A program made the translations under genes and the position numbers. The notes under the pieces were generated by a model, which saw only the letters and a list, made by a program, of their open reading frames with translations, made no database searches and was not told where the DNA came from. A DNA stretch of 64,000 nucleotides from Medicago truncatula. Its lineage: Eukaryota > Streptophyta > Magnoliopsida > Fabales > Fabaceae. Where the stretch lies: contig NC_053044.1 in NCBI RefSeq assembly GCF_003473485.1, positions 58,072,091-58,136,090 of the forward strand, read 5' to 3'. How positions within the stretch are numbered: the stretch's first letter is position 1; each line of letters opens with the position of its first letter. Of this stretch, positions 44,959 through 56,536 are shown one piece after another.

Positions 44959-45837
44959 TCAGAGATTGCGGCCATGGTTTGTGTGTTATTTATATCTATC
45001 TATCTATATATATATATATCAAATCAAATAAATGTGTTTATGTGAGATGATATTGATATCTGTATCCATTTGCCGGATTCTCGAGTGATTTGTTGGTTTG
45101 ATGCGTGCATGTCAACCATTCCATACTCGATTTGAGACCAGGCAATGTGAAGGATCACAGCTATGATTGTGAACTGAAAGTATATATATTGATTGAAATA
45201 AATTCACATGCTTGTTTCTTGTGTCTCGTACCATCACAATTAATTTGTCGCATCCTTTTTTCTTATTTTTTTCTTGAAGCATATTCATTTTAACTGGTTA
45301 TGATATATATGTCCATCGGTTCTCTACCGATTAATGGAGAAAGAAACCTTGAAAAATATTAATCTAACTATTAATTAGTAATATTAAAAGTTTCAAGAAA
45401 AAGACGACTTCATAAATCAAAGCAATGTTCCCATAAAAAATAAAAATAAAAACAAAAACAATGAAGGTTCATAAGAAAATGGTCAGCCTACTTGGAGTTT
45501 CATGTTAATTGTAAAATACTGAATTGAGCCTTAAAAATCATCATATTATTTTCAATTATGAAAAGAGTTAGTTGAAGCGATAGACATCTAGCCCAATCTG
45601 ACGAAGTATCCTAACCATCTACAAGTATATTTCATGTATAAAAATTAAACACTATTGTGTTAACCAGTGTAATGAATATGTGACACTACACTACTTTTTT
45701 TGTTCTCTTAATATATACTATTTTGCTTCTTTTAAAAAATAATCTTTTTTAAATGTGTTGTATAGAGTGATTAAAATTGATAGATGGTATGTTTTTTTTA
45801 GGCAAAAACTACTTTTAAAAATAAAGACGTGGTTCAC

Positions 45838-46814
45838 GTAAATATATCATATTTCATATAGTTAGTCCCTCTATACAGAGTCACATGTTTATAATTTAAC
45901 AAAGAGAACCAAAGCCGATAGAAAATATGAATGTGACTTGTGTTTTAGGAAAAATCTTAGAGGGAATAAAATTGAAAAAACAATATATTTATAAAAACAA
46001 AAAAAAATATTTAACTCTATTTTAAAATTGAAAAAACAATATATATATTAAACATATATAAGAATTTTTGGCTAAAAAAAGTAAAATATTTCTTTTTGTG
46101 GTAAATATATTCTTAAAACAAAAACAAAATGCTTTATAAAAAGAGAAAAGCAAATGGTTGTTTTTAACAGAAAACAAAATGGTTGTTAAAAACGAAAGAT
46201 GGTAGATAATCATTTTTGTCTATGAGTGTGTAACGAGTAGCCACAATATTCTGTCCATGTATTGAAATTTCAAAATAGTTTACGTCGTTAAAATAATTCA
46301 TCAATGCTGACAAAAACTCTTTTCTTATATGGATTGATATAATAGTAAGTAACTAAGTATGACACTAAGTAAATATGTAAATTGAGTAACAAATATGATT
46401 AACATATCAAAAGTAAAATAAGCGGGCAATGTATATTGTAAAACTGCGACATGTATTCTGAAACGGATAAAGTATTTATTATAATTAACTTTTGAAATAC
46501 TTATATAAATATACCTTTTATAAAAAGTTATGAAACAATAAATACGTCCGCTAATATTAGAAAAAAAATATTAATTTAGGGATAGAAAAGTCTTTTAAAC
46601 AACAATCACACTTTAATAGTTGTGACATCTTAAAAATATAACCAAATTTTTTATTTTTTTTTATAATTAGGAACAGAAGGAATAAAATATAAAAATAATT
46701 AAATTTTTTATAAATTAAAATTTTTAACTAAATTAATTAATTTTTTTAGGGGAATTGAGTTAATTAATAAATTATATTTATATAAATATAATACACCATT
46801 ATGAGTTTTTTTTA
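45838..46814. other. Intergenic, no gene recognised
   Basis: Follows the end of duplicated unit 2; AT-rich with A and T runs and no domain. Confidence 0.4.
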
Positions 46815-47159
46815 GGCTTAATTGCACTTTTGGCCCCCTATCTTTTCAAAAGTTGTGATTTTGACCCCCTAACTAATTAAAATACAAAACAGCCCCCTAT
46901 GTATTGGATCTTTGGTAGTTTTGGCTCCCAAGGCCACTTTTGACTTAGTCTTCACTGACGTGGTACCCACAATGGTCGACACGTAGCACCTCACTTAAGG
47001 GATGTGGGTGCCACGTCAGCGAATACTAAGTCAAAAGTGACCTTGGGGGCCAAAACTGTCAAAGATCCAATACATAGAGGGTTGTTTTGTATTTTAATTA
47101 GTTAGGGGACCAAAATCGCAACTTTTAAAAAGATAGGTGACCAAAAGTGCAATTAAGCC
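46815..47159. mobile_element. Mutator-like MITE, 345 bp (GGCTTAATTGCA family, member 1)
   Basis: The whole element is a near-perfect long hairpin: GGCTTAATTGCACTTTTGGC at left and its complement at right, with arms of about 150 bp. An exact 9-bp duplication TTTTTTTTA (46806-46814, 47160-47168) flanks it. The loop contains CACCTCACTTAAGGGATGTG. Transcripts would fold into long double-stranded RNA. Confidence 0.88.
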
Positions 47160-47503
47160 TTTTTTTTATTACAAAGAACAATATTAAGCGTTGAAACTGA
47201 GTTTAAATTCTACCATTGCCATCATCATCGATCACCAACACAACACTTAACCTTTAAATCATTTATCATCGTCATTGTCATAGTCGCACACCAACCACAA
47301 AGAACCACCATCATCATCAAAGAAAGGGATATTAGGTTTTGTCCTTTATAAAAATAGAAATAAAAAGGACAAGTCGAGATCAAGATATTTGAATATTTTA
47401 TAAAATATATTTAACCTCAATTCCTTCGTATGAGATTTTTTGATATACATCAACGATTACATTCAATTTTATTTTGTTCTGGTTCGTTTATTCATTTTAA
47501 AAT

Positions 47504-48500
47504 GGCTTAATTGCACTTTTGGACCCCTAACTTTCCAAAAGTTGCGGTTACAGACCCTTAACTAAAATAAATACAAAACAAACCCTTATGTTTCCATTTT
47601 GTGGCAGTTTTGAACCCCCAGTGGATTGTTGACCTGGTCGTTGCTGACGTGGCAGCATCCCATTAGTGAGGTGCCATGTGTATTTTTTTATTTTTTTTAC
47701 TTTTTAAAATTCATCCTGTTATTTTAAATTGGACAAAATAAAAAAAAATTAAAAGGAAAATAGAAAGTAGAGTCACGTGCTGTTAGTTGGAAAGAAATTA
47801 GGGTTTAAAAACCCCCAATTTCCCAAATCTGCAAATCGATTAAAAACACCTTCTTCTCCAATCGCCGTCCTTGTTCATCCTTCACATTCGATTTCCTCCT
47901 CAAAATCCTCCTTCTTCTCAAATCGTTGTCCTTTCTTTCTTCTCAATTCGATTTCGAAATCGTTCTGTTTCTTTTGTTCTGTCCTTGTTTCTCCAATCAC
48001 TCAGTTTTTGCTGGAAACAAAAAATGGTTGAATATTCATCTTCATCGGTTAGTGGGTCAACATTGAATCACAGAACCAAGTTGGTTTGTTATTGTGGTGT
48101 TGATTCACCATTGGTGACTTCTTGGACTGATGAGAATCCAGGGAGGAGGTTTCACGGCTGTGGCACCTCACTATTTTCCTTTTTATTTTTTCACGGCTGT
48201 GGCACCAAGTTGGTTTCCTTTTTCACGGCTGTTTCTATTTTCCTTTTTATTTATTTTTTTAATGTTGTCCAATTTAAAAATAACAGGATGAATTTTAAAA
48301 AGTAAAAAAAAAAAAAAATACACGTGGCACCTCACTAATGGGATGTGAGTGCCACGTCAGCAACGACCAGGTCAACAATCCACTGGGGGTTCAAAACTGC
48401 CACAAAATGGAAACATAAGGGTTTGTTTTGTATTTATTTTAGTTAAGGGTCTGTAACCGCAACTTTTGGAAAGTTAGGGGTCCAAAAGTGCAATTAAGCC
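47504..48500. mobile_element. Mutator-like element carrying a GRF zinc-finger fragment, 997 bp (member 2)
   Basis: Same termini as member 1 (GGCTTAATTGCAC / GTGCAATTAAGCC), with inverted arms of about 240 bp. An exact 9-bp target duplication TTTTAAAAT lies at 47495-47503 and 48501-48509. Between the arms lies gene-like sequence (47760-48260) absent from members 1 and 3. This is the structure of a Pack-MULE. Confidence 0.9.
48024..48305 (+). pseudogene. Captured GRF-type zinc-finger gene fragment
   Basis: From the ATG at 48024 the product begins MVEYSSSSVSGSTLN and contains LVCYCGVDSPLVTSWTDENP followed by GRRFHGC. This matches the first half of a GRF zinc finger (PF06839): CxCG, a Ser/Thr-Trp-Thr turn, NPGRxFxxC. 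The second zinc-binding half is missing. Instead, the text TTCACGGCTGTGGCACC is repeated twice and partly a third time, then the frame runs into the transposon arm. Upstream (47800-48020) is pyrimidine-rich with GGGTTTAAAAACCCC-like text, resembling a gene's 5'UTR. It cannot make a complete domain. Confidence 0.75.
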
Positions 48501-48509
48501 TTTTAAAAT

Positions 48510-49332
48510 ATTAAAACTGTGATTTTTTTTTAAATTATAAATGTTATTAATTAATTGTTAGATTAAATTTTTCTTCTTCATTCAGATTTAGATTTAATAT
48601 CAAAACTTTCATTTACTTAACTTTTGACTTTGACTCAAATTCAGTTGGGCTATTCAATCTTCCATCAAGGAAGTTATACCCCACACCCCTACATTTATAC
48701 CTTGACCCCAACATTTAACATAAAGTTCCAAATTTACTCTTTATATAAAATAAAATTCAATCATTCTTTCACCCCCACCTTCTCTTGGAAAACAGAAGCA
48801 AACTAGAAAATAAGCATTGCAGGAACCCTTTTTGCTAAAAATGTTCAATTTGATTTTTCTTTTACAGTCATCAACTGAAATGTTATTGTTAATCGTTTCT
48901 CTATATGATTGTGTTTGTTCTCTCAATTGTTTACCGAAATCATTAATTGAGGCTTGAAGTTTTTTGGGTATTCCAAGGTTTTGTGGGTTACCATAATCGT
49001 TTCACCCTATTGTTGTGTTGGATTCATGTTGTGTTCTGAATTATCAGAATCGAAATTATTTTATGAATCATTGATTTCTGGAATCGTTTCATGAATATCT
49101 CCAGTTCAGCCACTTTGTTTTTTTTTCTTAAAAAATCTTGATTTGTTTTCCTCAATTTTTTAATAAAAGAAAGCGGTCATACATTAGCTTTTGTGATGTT
49201 ATTGTTTTTTAATAAGAGAAAGCATGAAAGCATGAGAACCTTAAGTAATAGTGTTGTTAGGAAATACATAACACAATAATAGTTATGCTAGTCGAATTGA
49301 CAAAAAATTTTTAAATAAGAAAAAAAAAAAAA
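48510..49332. other. Intergenic, no gene recognised
   Basis: Lies between two Mutator-like elements. Short frames around 48624-48926 are AT-rich and unsupported. The text AATCGTTTC recurs a few times (48893, 49004, 49083). Confidence 0.35.
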
Positions 49333-49648
49333 GGCTTAATAGCAGTTTTCGTCCACTAACTTTCACGAAGTTGCGATTTTGAACCCCTAAAAAAACTATA
49401 AAACCGTCCTCTAAGTTTTGCAACTGTAGCAGTTTTGGCCCCCCAAGGTCAATTTTTGGTAAAAAAAAAAGAAAAAAACACTTGGCACCTCACTTAGGGT
49501 GCCACGTCAGCGTAGACCGAGTCAAAATTGGCATTGGGGGCCAAACCTGGTACATATGCAAAACTTAGGGGGCGGTTTTGTAGTTTTTTCTTAGGAGGCC
49601 AAAATCGCAACTTTGAATAAGTTAGGGGGTTAAAACTGCCATTAAGCC
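49333..49648. mobile_element. Mutator-like MITE, 316 bp (member 3)
   Basis: GGCTTAATAGCAGTTTTCGT and its inverted counterpart AACTGCCATTAAGCC bound a hairpin with arms of about 140 bp. Flanks are A-runs (at least 8 bases), consistent with a target duplication. Shares the GGCACCTCACTTAGG and CCACGTCAGC inner blocks with members 1 and 2 but is more diverged. Confidence 0.8.
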
Positions 49649-49683
49649 AAAAAAAATATTCATCGGAAAACTAAGATACAAGG

Positions 49684-50755
49684 TGATGACATCTAGTCAT
49701 TACGTAATTTTATATGTATTTTGATCACAATTTAGAGTTCACAAGGCAACTTATGCAGCAAAAAGAGCAGAAAACTGAAGAAAATACAAAGAAAGCAAAC
49801 GTGTCACGATTTGGTAAAAACGTGACACGATTTTGGAAGACCAAAACATGCTTCGACATTGAGGAAAACGTGTCACGATTTTGTCATCGTGACACGATTT
49901 TAGGCAAATTTATGTGCCTATTTAAGCTGAAGTCTATTCCAATAACAATGGTTACAATTTGGAGAGAGAAAAATGCGATTTTGAGACTACAAGATGGCTA
50001 GAAGGGCGATTTCTTCACTCTTTTACCAGTTCATGTATGTATTGATTCCTCGAATGATTATGTTATTTGTAAACACCATTATGAGTAGCTAAATCCATTA
50101 GAGGTTAGGTGTAAGATGATTCTTTGTAACCCTAATTGAAACATGTTGCTGTGAAACTCTATTTATTGTGAATGACAATCTAGTTTTTATTCAATTCAAT
50201 TGTTCTTAATGCTTTTTATATCTTGATCAAATATAAACATGATTTAGTGAGAACGAATGACTACTGACCCTAGCTTTCGACTTAGACCTAATTGAATTGT
50301 TCTAATAAACATGGTTAGTCTAGGAATGGATAATCCTTTATTAGTGATATTAGGTTAACGTGCTTAAACCTTCAACGGTTATTAGACCACCTAAGGAATT
50401 AGGGGTTGTAACCCTAGAAGAGGGTCCTAACTCAAGGGATTGATTAGGACTATTTTGTTAACTATCGTAGAACTAGTGAATCATTCACAAGAATAGGTGC
50501 AATATACCAATTATGGAAACATAGATGATTCGAAAGACCTAAACTCATCTCTCTATCTTATTCTCAAACCAATCTTTAATTTCTGTCATTACTTTTATGT
50601 AAACAAACCAATCAACTGTCTAGTGGCAAATCAAAAGAACTTTTATACATCCTAACTTACAACGTAATTGAATTATTGAGATTAAAATCAGTCCTTGTAG
50701 GAACGATATTTTTACTACTTCGATAGTATTTGGTACACTTGCCAAACTTCTATCA
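49684..50755 (+). mobile_element. Solo LTR (gypsy-type), 1072 bp
   Basis: Begins TGATGACATC and ends CTTCTATCA, with exact 5-bp target duplication CAAGG at 49679-49683 and 50756-50760. GTGTCACGATTT-like repeats in both orientations occur at 49800-49905, TATTTAAG near 49920 is a TATA-like signal, and GGTACACTTGCC near the end is common in gypsy-type LTR ends. No primer-binding site or internal region follows, so it is a recombination-generated solo LTR. Frames inside (49714-50001) are not genes. Confidence 0.85.
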
Positions 50756-51232
50756 CAAGGTTCCCATCGCAAAGGATGGATAGAGTTTTCCAGTATACCT
50801 TTTGGAAAAGTAAACATGAGTGTTCCGGTGAAATTTAGGAAACATATTACATGAGGAATGAATTGGAAATGCATATATGAAAGAATATCATGTGGAGGTG
50901 AATTCATACCGATTGAAAATATTGAAAATGAGGGTGAAAAATTAATGTGTAAAAGGTTAAATAACAAAGAGAGTAATATTGGAATTTTAAAAAATTTGTA
51001 GGGGTGAAAGCAGCTGTGTCTCGATATAGGGTAAAATTTCCTTCCATCAAACATATCGTACTATATACCTTAATTTTAAATAATTGGAAAATTGTTGTGC
51101 ATTATATATAGAGTATGAAAGCACTGAAAGAGAATCGTCAACGACGACATAGTGAAGACAAATGGACAATCCAATGTCTCAAAAGTGTGATCATCCTATA
51201 TTTTCATCTGTTAGCCAGTATTTCTATCATGT
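50756..51232. other. Intergenic before peptide gene 2
   Basis: No gene supported; the minus frame at 50620-51054 spans the LTR end and is chance. Similarity to the upstream part of unit 2 resumes near 51140 (AGTGAAGACAAATG). Confidence 0.4.
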
Positions 51233-51503
51233 ACCTAATTAATTTCTATTTATACCTCATGTAACAATCGGCTGGTCCATTAATTAACCATCATATTTAA
51301 CGCCATGCATGCTTCCCACACGGTTAAACTAGCTTAGTTTTGTCAAAATATTACTTTCTCACGCAAAGCCACATTAATTCATTTATTTTTTCGTTTAAGG
51401 ATAAATGTGGTGTTATAAAATGAAGTGATATGAAGCCTATTTTATTCCATGCAAAACAATAACGATAGGAAGGAAATAAAGTTACTGATAGATATTGTAC
51501 ACT
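51233..51503 (+). promoter_or_regulatory. Peptide gene 2 promoter
   Basis: Nearly the same block as upstream of gene 1, with the TATA-like TTATAAAA at 51413-51420 and CATGCAAAACAATAACGATA in the leader. Identity extends to the start codon. Confidence 0.75.
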
Positions 51504-51902
51504 ATGGCAAAAACCAGTACTGTTTCACTTGTTCTACTTGTCCTTGCTGTGGCATTAATTCTGAATGGCTATAGTGCTTCTGCTGAGGGTGAAGTAAGAG
51601 CTAATCAACTGGTGAAAGATGAAGTTGGTACTCTGAATAGTGCTGCTGCTGAGGGTGATGGAAGAGTTAATCAATTACTAGTGAAAGATGAAGCTGATCA
51701 GCTTCATGATGATGATGACAAATCTCATAAGTCTCGCAAAAAGATAATAATAAAACTTATTTTCATCATTTGTATTAACTATAATAAGTTATGTGGCATC
51801 GATAAAAGCTACTGTTCTCAGTACAATAATTTGTGTAGAAATATACATACCGAATCCATTGTGGCTAAGAGCGGTAACCCTAACGCTGAAATCCTTCCTT
51901 GA
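51504..51902 (+). CDS. Small secreted cysteine-containing peptide precursor 2
   Basis: A 132-residue single-exon paralogue of gene 1. Signal peptide residues 1-27 (MAKTSTVSLVLLVLAVALIL). The same two acidic repeats (EGEVRANQLVKDEVG, EGDGRVNQLLVKDEA) are followed by LHDDDDKSHKSRKKIIIKL, so the Asp run is shorter and a Lys-rich stretch follows it, giving a possible dibasic processing site. Core cysteines keep C-x6-C-x6-C-x6-C (CINYNKLC, SYC, NLC). The tail IVAKSGNPNAEILP is unchanged. The hydrophobic run IIIKLIFIICI before the first Cys is odd for a secreted peptide. ATG choice follows the shared MAKT. AATAAA near 51959. Confidence 0.8.
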   Translation: MAKTSTVSLVLLVLAVALILNGYSASAEGEVRANQLVKDEVGTLNSAAAEGDGRVNQLLVKDEADQLHDDDDKSHKSRKKIIIKLIFIICINYNKLCGIDKSYCSQYNNLCRNIHTESIVAKSGNPNAEILP

Positions 51903-53368
51903 TCAGAGATTGCGGCCATGGTTTGTGTGTTATTTTTATCTATCTATATATGTATCAAATAAATGTGTGTATGTGTGATGATATCTGTATTTTATTGCCG
52001 GATTCTCGAGTAATTTGTGGTTTGATGCACGCATGTCAACCATTTCCATACTCGATTCGAAACCAGGCATTGTGAAGGATGAACACAATGAGTATGAAAG
52101 TATATATGTATATTGATTGATTGAAATAAATTCACATGTGTATCTCTTGTGTCTTGGAGCGCATCACAATTAATTTGTCGCATCTTTTTTTTTCTTTCTT
52201 TTTTTCTTGAAGCATATTCATTTTATTTATTTTTTATTTTTGTTTGTACTTTATTCCTTTTAATAGTTACTACACATCTGAACCCTTATTTTAATATAAT
52301 CCAATAGTTTGAAATGTATTTCAATGATCCTCGTGTATTTCTAATCTAATGAATAAACACAAACGTCAATCAACTTTGGATTAATTAAGAATTCATGATT
52401 GAATCCCATGAATTTCAAATTTATTTTGTAGTAAGGACCAAATTTTAGCTTTTACATTGTGTTAAATTTAAAGCTAGTGTAGACACACATAGTTAGTTAA
52501 CTTGCACTACAAGTTAACTGGGATCTTAACTCCTTGTAACCGTTTTCTAACCATGATTACCTATAGAAGTAACCACAATTAGTTGACCGTTAAGAAGTTA
52601 CAAGTTCTATATATACTCTTGCTAGCTCTACTTGTATTTTTGTTTTGTGTGAAATATTACAGTGAGAATAAAGTTTTCTTCTCCTTTGAGCTTTCTTCCT
52701 CCATCAATGGAGTGTATGCTATACTTTTCACACATTGTAAATCAAACTTTAATTAGTAACTTAGGTATCCGAACCCTGGCGATAGGAAACCAACCCTTAT
52801 GCTTTACAACTAATCGCCATGGCATGGCTAGGTAACTCTTTAGACAATAGACATGCCCCATGTGAAGAAGTAGAAAATATCCTTAGTGGGTAAACGTCAA
52901 AAAGATCAATAGAACGTGAAAAGGGGGGATGAGGGACACCAAATGCTTTGAACCCTCTGATTTTTGAATGAAGCGAATTTGAGATTTTTTTAGTTACAAA
53001 ATGTGTTCACGCTATGGCAATTAAAATACATTTCGAATTGTTCGATTATTATAAAATCAAGGGTTAAGATGTGGAGCAACTCAACCCCTTTAGGTTGGCC
53101 TAGTGGTGTCGGCTTGAAGCTTGAAGTTTGTTCATCTTCGAGGTCTCAGGTTCCATTCTTTCCGGTTTCAATTTGAATGAGTTATTTAGTGTCTTCAAAA
53201 AAAGATGTAGAGTAACTCTAAATTAAATATTTACTTTTAGAGTCAATGAGTCAAAGTCAAACTAATAGATTTCCATTTTCATGCTAAAGTAATTCAGACA
53301 AAAAGAGTAGCATGCTTGTAACGCCTTCAATGATCTCTAGAATCACTTGGAGAAAAGAGAGTTGTGTT
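51903..53368. other. Peptide gene 2 3' flank and intergenic sequence
   Basis: 51903-52225 parallels 44959-45280 (3' flank). The shared flank resumes near 54755, after about 2.5 kb of inserted sequence that includes the LTR below. 52435-52740 has LTR-like features (transcript-like TCTTTCTTCCTCC tail) but no defined ends. 53075-53200 has no supported gene. Confidence 0.45.
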
Positions 53369-54521
53369 TGATGACAGTTCGTCAGTCGCTATTTTTAGAG
53401 TCTTTTTATATGTAGTTTGATCACAAATTGGAGTTCACAAGTCAACTTATGCAGCAAAAGAGTAGAAAACTGAAGAAAATACAAAGAAGAGAATCGTGTC
53501 ACGATTTGGTAAAAACGTGACACGATTTTAGAAGATCAAAATCAAGCTTCGACATTGAAGAAATCGTGTCACGATGGCATAATCGTGGCACGATCTGAGG
53601 AAACCCTAATTCAGTGATTTGCGATTCAAGGAGAACCGTGTCACGATTTACTTGAATCGTGGTACGATTTTAGGCGAAATTCTGAGCCTATTTAAGCTGA
53701 AGTCTATTCCAAAGACAAGGGTTACGATTTGGAGAGAGCAAAGTGCGATTTTGAGACCTAAAGACGGCTAGGAGGGCGATTTCTTCAACCTTCTATCGGT
53801 TCGTGTATGTTTTGATTCCACTATTGATTATGCTATTTGTAAACTCAATTATGAGTAGCTAAATCTCTTAGAGATTAGGTCTGAGATGATTCTTTGTAAC
53901 CCTAATTGAACCATGTTGCTGTGAAACTCTATTTATTGTGAATGACAATCTAGTTTTTATTCAATTCAATTGTTCTTAATGCTTTTTATATCCTGATCAA
54001 ATATAAACATGATTTAGTGAGAACGAATGACTACTGACCATAGCTTTCGACTTAGACCTAATTGAATTGTTCTAATAAACATGGTTAGTCTAGGAATGGA
54101 TAATCGTTTGTTAATGATATTAGGTTAACGTGCATAAAACCTTCAAAGATTATTAGACCACCTAAGGAAATAGGGGCTGTAGTTTGAGAAGAGGGTTCTA
54201 ACTCAAGGGATTGATTAGGACTATTTTGTTAACTATCGTGGAACTAGAAAATCATTCATAAGAATAGGTGCAGTATACCAATTATGGGAACATAGATGAT
54301 TCGGAAGACCTGATCTCATCTCTCTCTTATTCTTTCCAAAACTATCTTTATATTCTGTTTATTTAATTTTATGCAAACCAAAACTACTGCCTCAGGCACT
54401 AAAATAATTTACACATCCTAAATATTAACTTTATTGCTAAATTGAAATTAACACGGTCCTCGTGGGAACGATATTTTTACTACTTCGATAATATTTAGTA
54501 CACTTGCTAAAATATCTCTCA
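53369..54521 (+). mobile_element. Solo LTR, second member of the 49684 family, 1153 bp
   Basis: Begins TGATGACAGT and ends ATATCTCTCA; flanks GTGTT (53364-53368) and GTGTC (54522-54526) match at 4 of 5. It aligns throughout with 49684-50755, including GATTCTTTGTAACCCTAATT and the ACGATATTTTTACTACTTCG near the end. It contains more GTGTCACGATT units (about 53510-53670). No internal domain. Confidence 0.8.
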
Positions 54522-55662
54522 GTGTCCATTCTAGACTTTGTAGAAGGCTTTATGTTTAGGCGTTGTTGAAACGTTAATTGCTCGGTTGGAAGAATTCCAA
54601 TTAGTTTGTTAGAGTTGTAATAGTTTGTTGTTGTAAAGTTACATTGACGCATGTACAATAGCTACTAGTGTAAATAGTAACAATACCCCTGTAACCACCT
54701 TTTGAGTTTAATTGAATAATAAATTTTGTCATTCCTCCCAAACCTTGAAAAAAAAATACTAATCTAACAACTATCTATTCAAGAAAAAAGACGACTTCGT
54801 AAATCAAAGCATCATATTAATTTTACTTTATGAAAAAAAGTTAGTTGAAGTGATACATATAACCTAAATAACGAAGTATTCTAACCATTTATAAGTATAA
54901 TTCATGTATAGAAATAACTAGTTGTTGACTACTATTTTTTGTTCTGATTAATATATACTATTTTTTCTTCTTCATACAATAAGTTTTAAAATATTTTTGT
55001 CTTTGTATCTAAACTTCACGGTTAAATGTGATGTTGTATAGACAGATTAAAAACAAAAGATGGTATGTTTTATAGAGATAAAAATTCAGCCTAAAAAAGT
55101 ATATCTCATTTATATATTGTTAAAGAATATATCAGCGTCAAGATAGACATTAACATGTCCGTCTTTCCGCTTTTATTGGCAAGTAACGATGAAATGGTAA
55201 AAAATAATTAAGTGAAGTGTAAAATTGAAAGAAAAGATATATTATACCAAAATACAATATATATTTTTATATAAGGTCAAAATAAGATTGTCCAATATTG
55301 TTCTATTGTACTTTATGTTGTTGTGAATTGTTCTTATTTTAATAAAATTTAACTCATTTTTTAATCGATAATTTAAATAATATTATGAAAATGATAAGTT
55401 AGTTTAAATGAAGAGTAAAAATAAAAGAAAAAATCCAACCTAGCTAAAATAGTGTATCCCCTACTAATTTTCCAGGTAATTGAGCATATTTATCCAACAT
55501 ATATAAGCATTTTTGAGTAAAAAAAAAATGGTTATTAAAGCATAAAATGGTAAAGTATAATAAAATAGGAGTTAAATAGTTAATGCATCAGAATTGATAA
55601 ATTTCTTTTTGTGAGTTTGTGAGTGTCGTTCAATCCTTTTTGATTGGTAGATGTATGAATTA
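54522..55662. other. Intergenic; resumed 3' flank of peptide gene 2
   Basis: 54755-55080 aligns in patches with 45355-45800 (AATCTAAC, AAAGACGACTTC, GTTAGTTGAAG, ATGTTGTATAGA). No gene recognised; 55090-55620 is AT-rich. Confidence 0.45.
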
Positions 55663-55847
55663 TAATAAGTATTGGTTGACACTCTTTTTTAGTGTACCAC
55701 TCATGTACACACCTATATAGCATGTGCATCTTGGTAATTTCACCTTAAAACCACAATATCTCTTTCATCCACTACTTCTTTCTCTCATATCCTTAGGGGT
55801 GGTACAAAGGTGGTATGCCACCTAAGGATGTCAACCTATCATCACTC
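55663..55847. mobile_element. Mutator-like MITE, 185 bp
   Basis: Exact 9-bp target duplication TATGAATTA at 55654-55662 and 55848-55856; units 1 and 2 read through this site (GATATGATTTAACA). Termini contain inverted TTGGTTGACAC / GTCAACCTATC blocks. Non-coding. Confidence 0.8.
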
Positions 55848-55875
55848 TATGAATTAACATAGCAGATGAAGAGTA

Positions 55876-56178
55876 CTCCCTCCGTCCTATATTATAAGAA
55901 AAAAAAGAAAATCACACTTATTAAGAAAACTAAAACATAGGAGTTTGTAATATTGTTTCTTGTGTTAAGTTTTATAGGAAGATGTAAAAACAATTTTCAT
56001 TGGTTATTGAGAAAATAAAAAAGAGAGCAAATTGAATGCACTTTGTATTTAATTTTCTTTTGAAAAAGATAATTTTTTGAAAAAATATAATTAAATATGA
56101 TAAAAGTAGATCTTTTTTGCTTATAATTTGGGACAAAGAAAATGATTTTTTTTTGCTTATAATTTGAGACGGAGAGAG
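55876..56178. mobile_element. Stowaway-like MITE, 303 bp
   Basis: TA-flanked; CTCCCTCCGTCCTATATTAT at left and ATAATTTGAGACGGAGAGAG at right. An internal near-copy of the right arm (CTTATAATTTGGGACAAAG) precedes the true end. Confidence 0.75.
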
Positions 56179-56391
56179 TACAAGGTAGTAAAATCGACCC
56201 TTCAGCTAGCAGTGTAGTATTTCTTAATACTATATAGAATCATCAATGTTAAAATCATCAATGTTATATAGACATCAACAATTTACACCCGCTCCACGTC
56301 CCGTTTATGTAAAAATTGTCGTTATTATTGAATTCAAGACTCAAATTATGGTTAATTCAACTCCATGGACCATGATTAAAATTATGGTTTA

Positions 56392-56536
56392 CTCCCTCCG
56401 TTTTTAAATATAAGCAAATTTTGATTTTTAGGTTCATTCAATTAATAATATATGTGGTCTATATTATAAATCACATATATCATTAATTAAATGAATCTAA
56501 AAGTCAAAATTTGCTTATATTTAAAAACGGAGGGAG
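56392..56536. mobile_element. Stowaway MITE, 145 bp
   Basis: TA-flanked, ends CTCCCTCCGTTTTTAAATAT and ATATTTAAAAACGGAGGGAG, with an almost fully palindromic body. Confidence 0.9.

Larger units (their letters stand above)
38258..45837 (+). repeat. Duplicated unit 2 (paralogous to 8370-11820)
   Basis: Same order of blocks as unit 1 but longer because of later insertions: a CACTA element (39057-42265), a Mutator-like element (42834-43793) and a Mutator-like MITE (43857-44043). It keeps the peptide gene lost from unit 1 and lacks about 400 bp of copia sequence. Ends at GACGTGGTTCAC (45837). Confidence 0.9.

Noticed and set aside
50620..51054. 144-codon minus frame
   Set aside because: It crosses the end of a solo LTR and its target duplication, so it is fortuitous.
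52435..52740. Copia-like LTR
   Set aside because: The transcript-like end is suggestive, but no TG/CA boundaries, target duplication or second copy could be identified.
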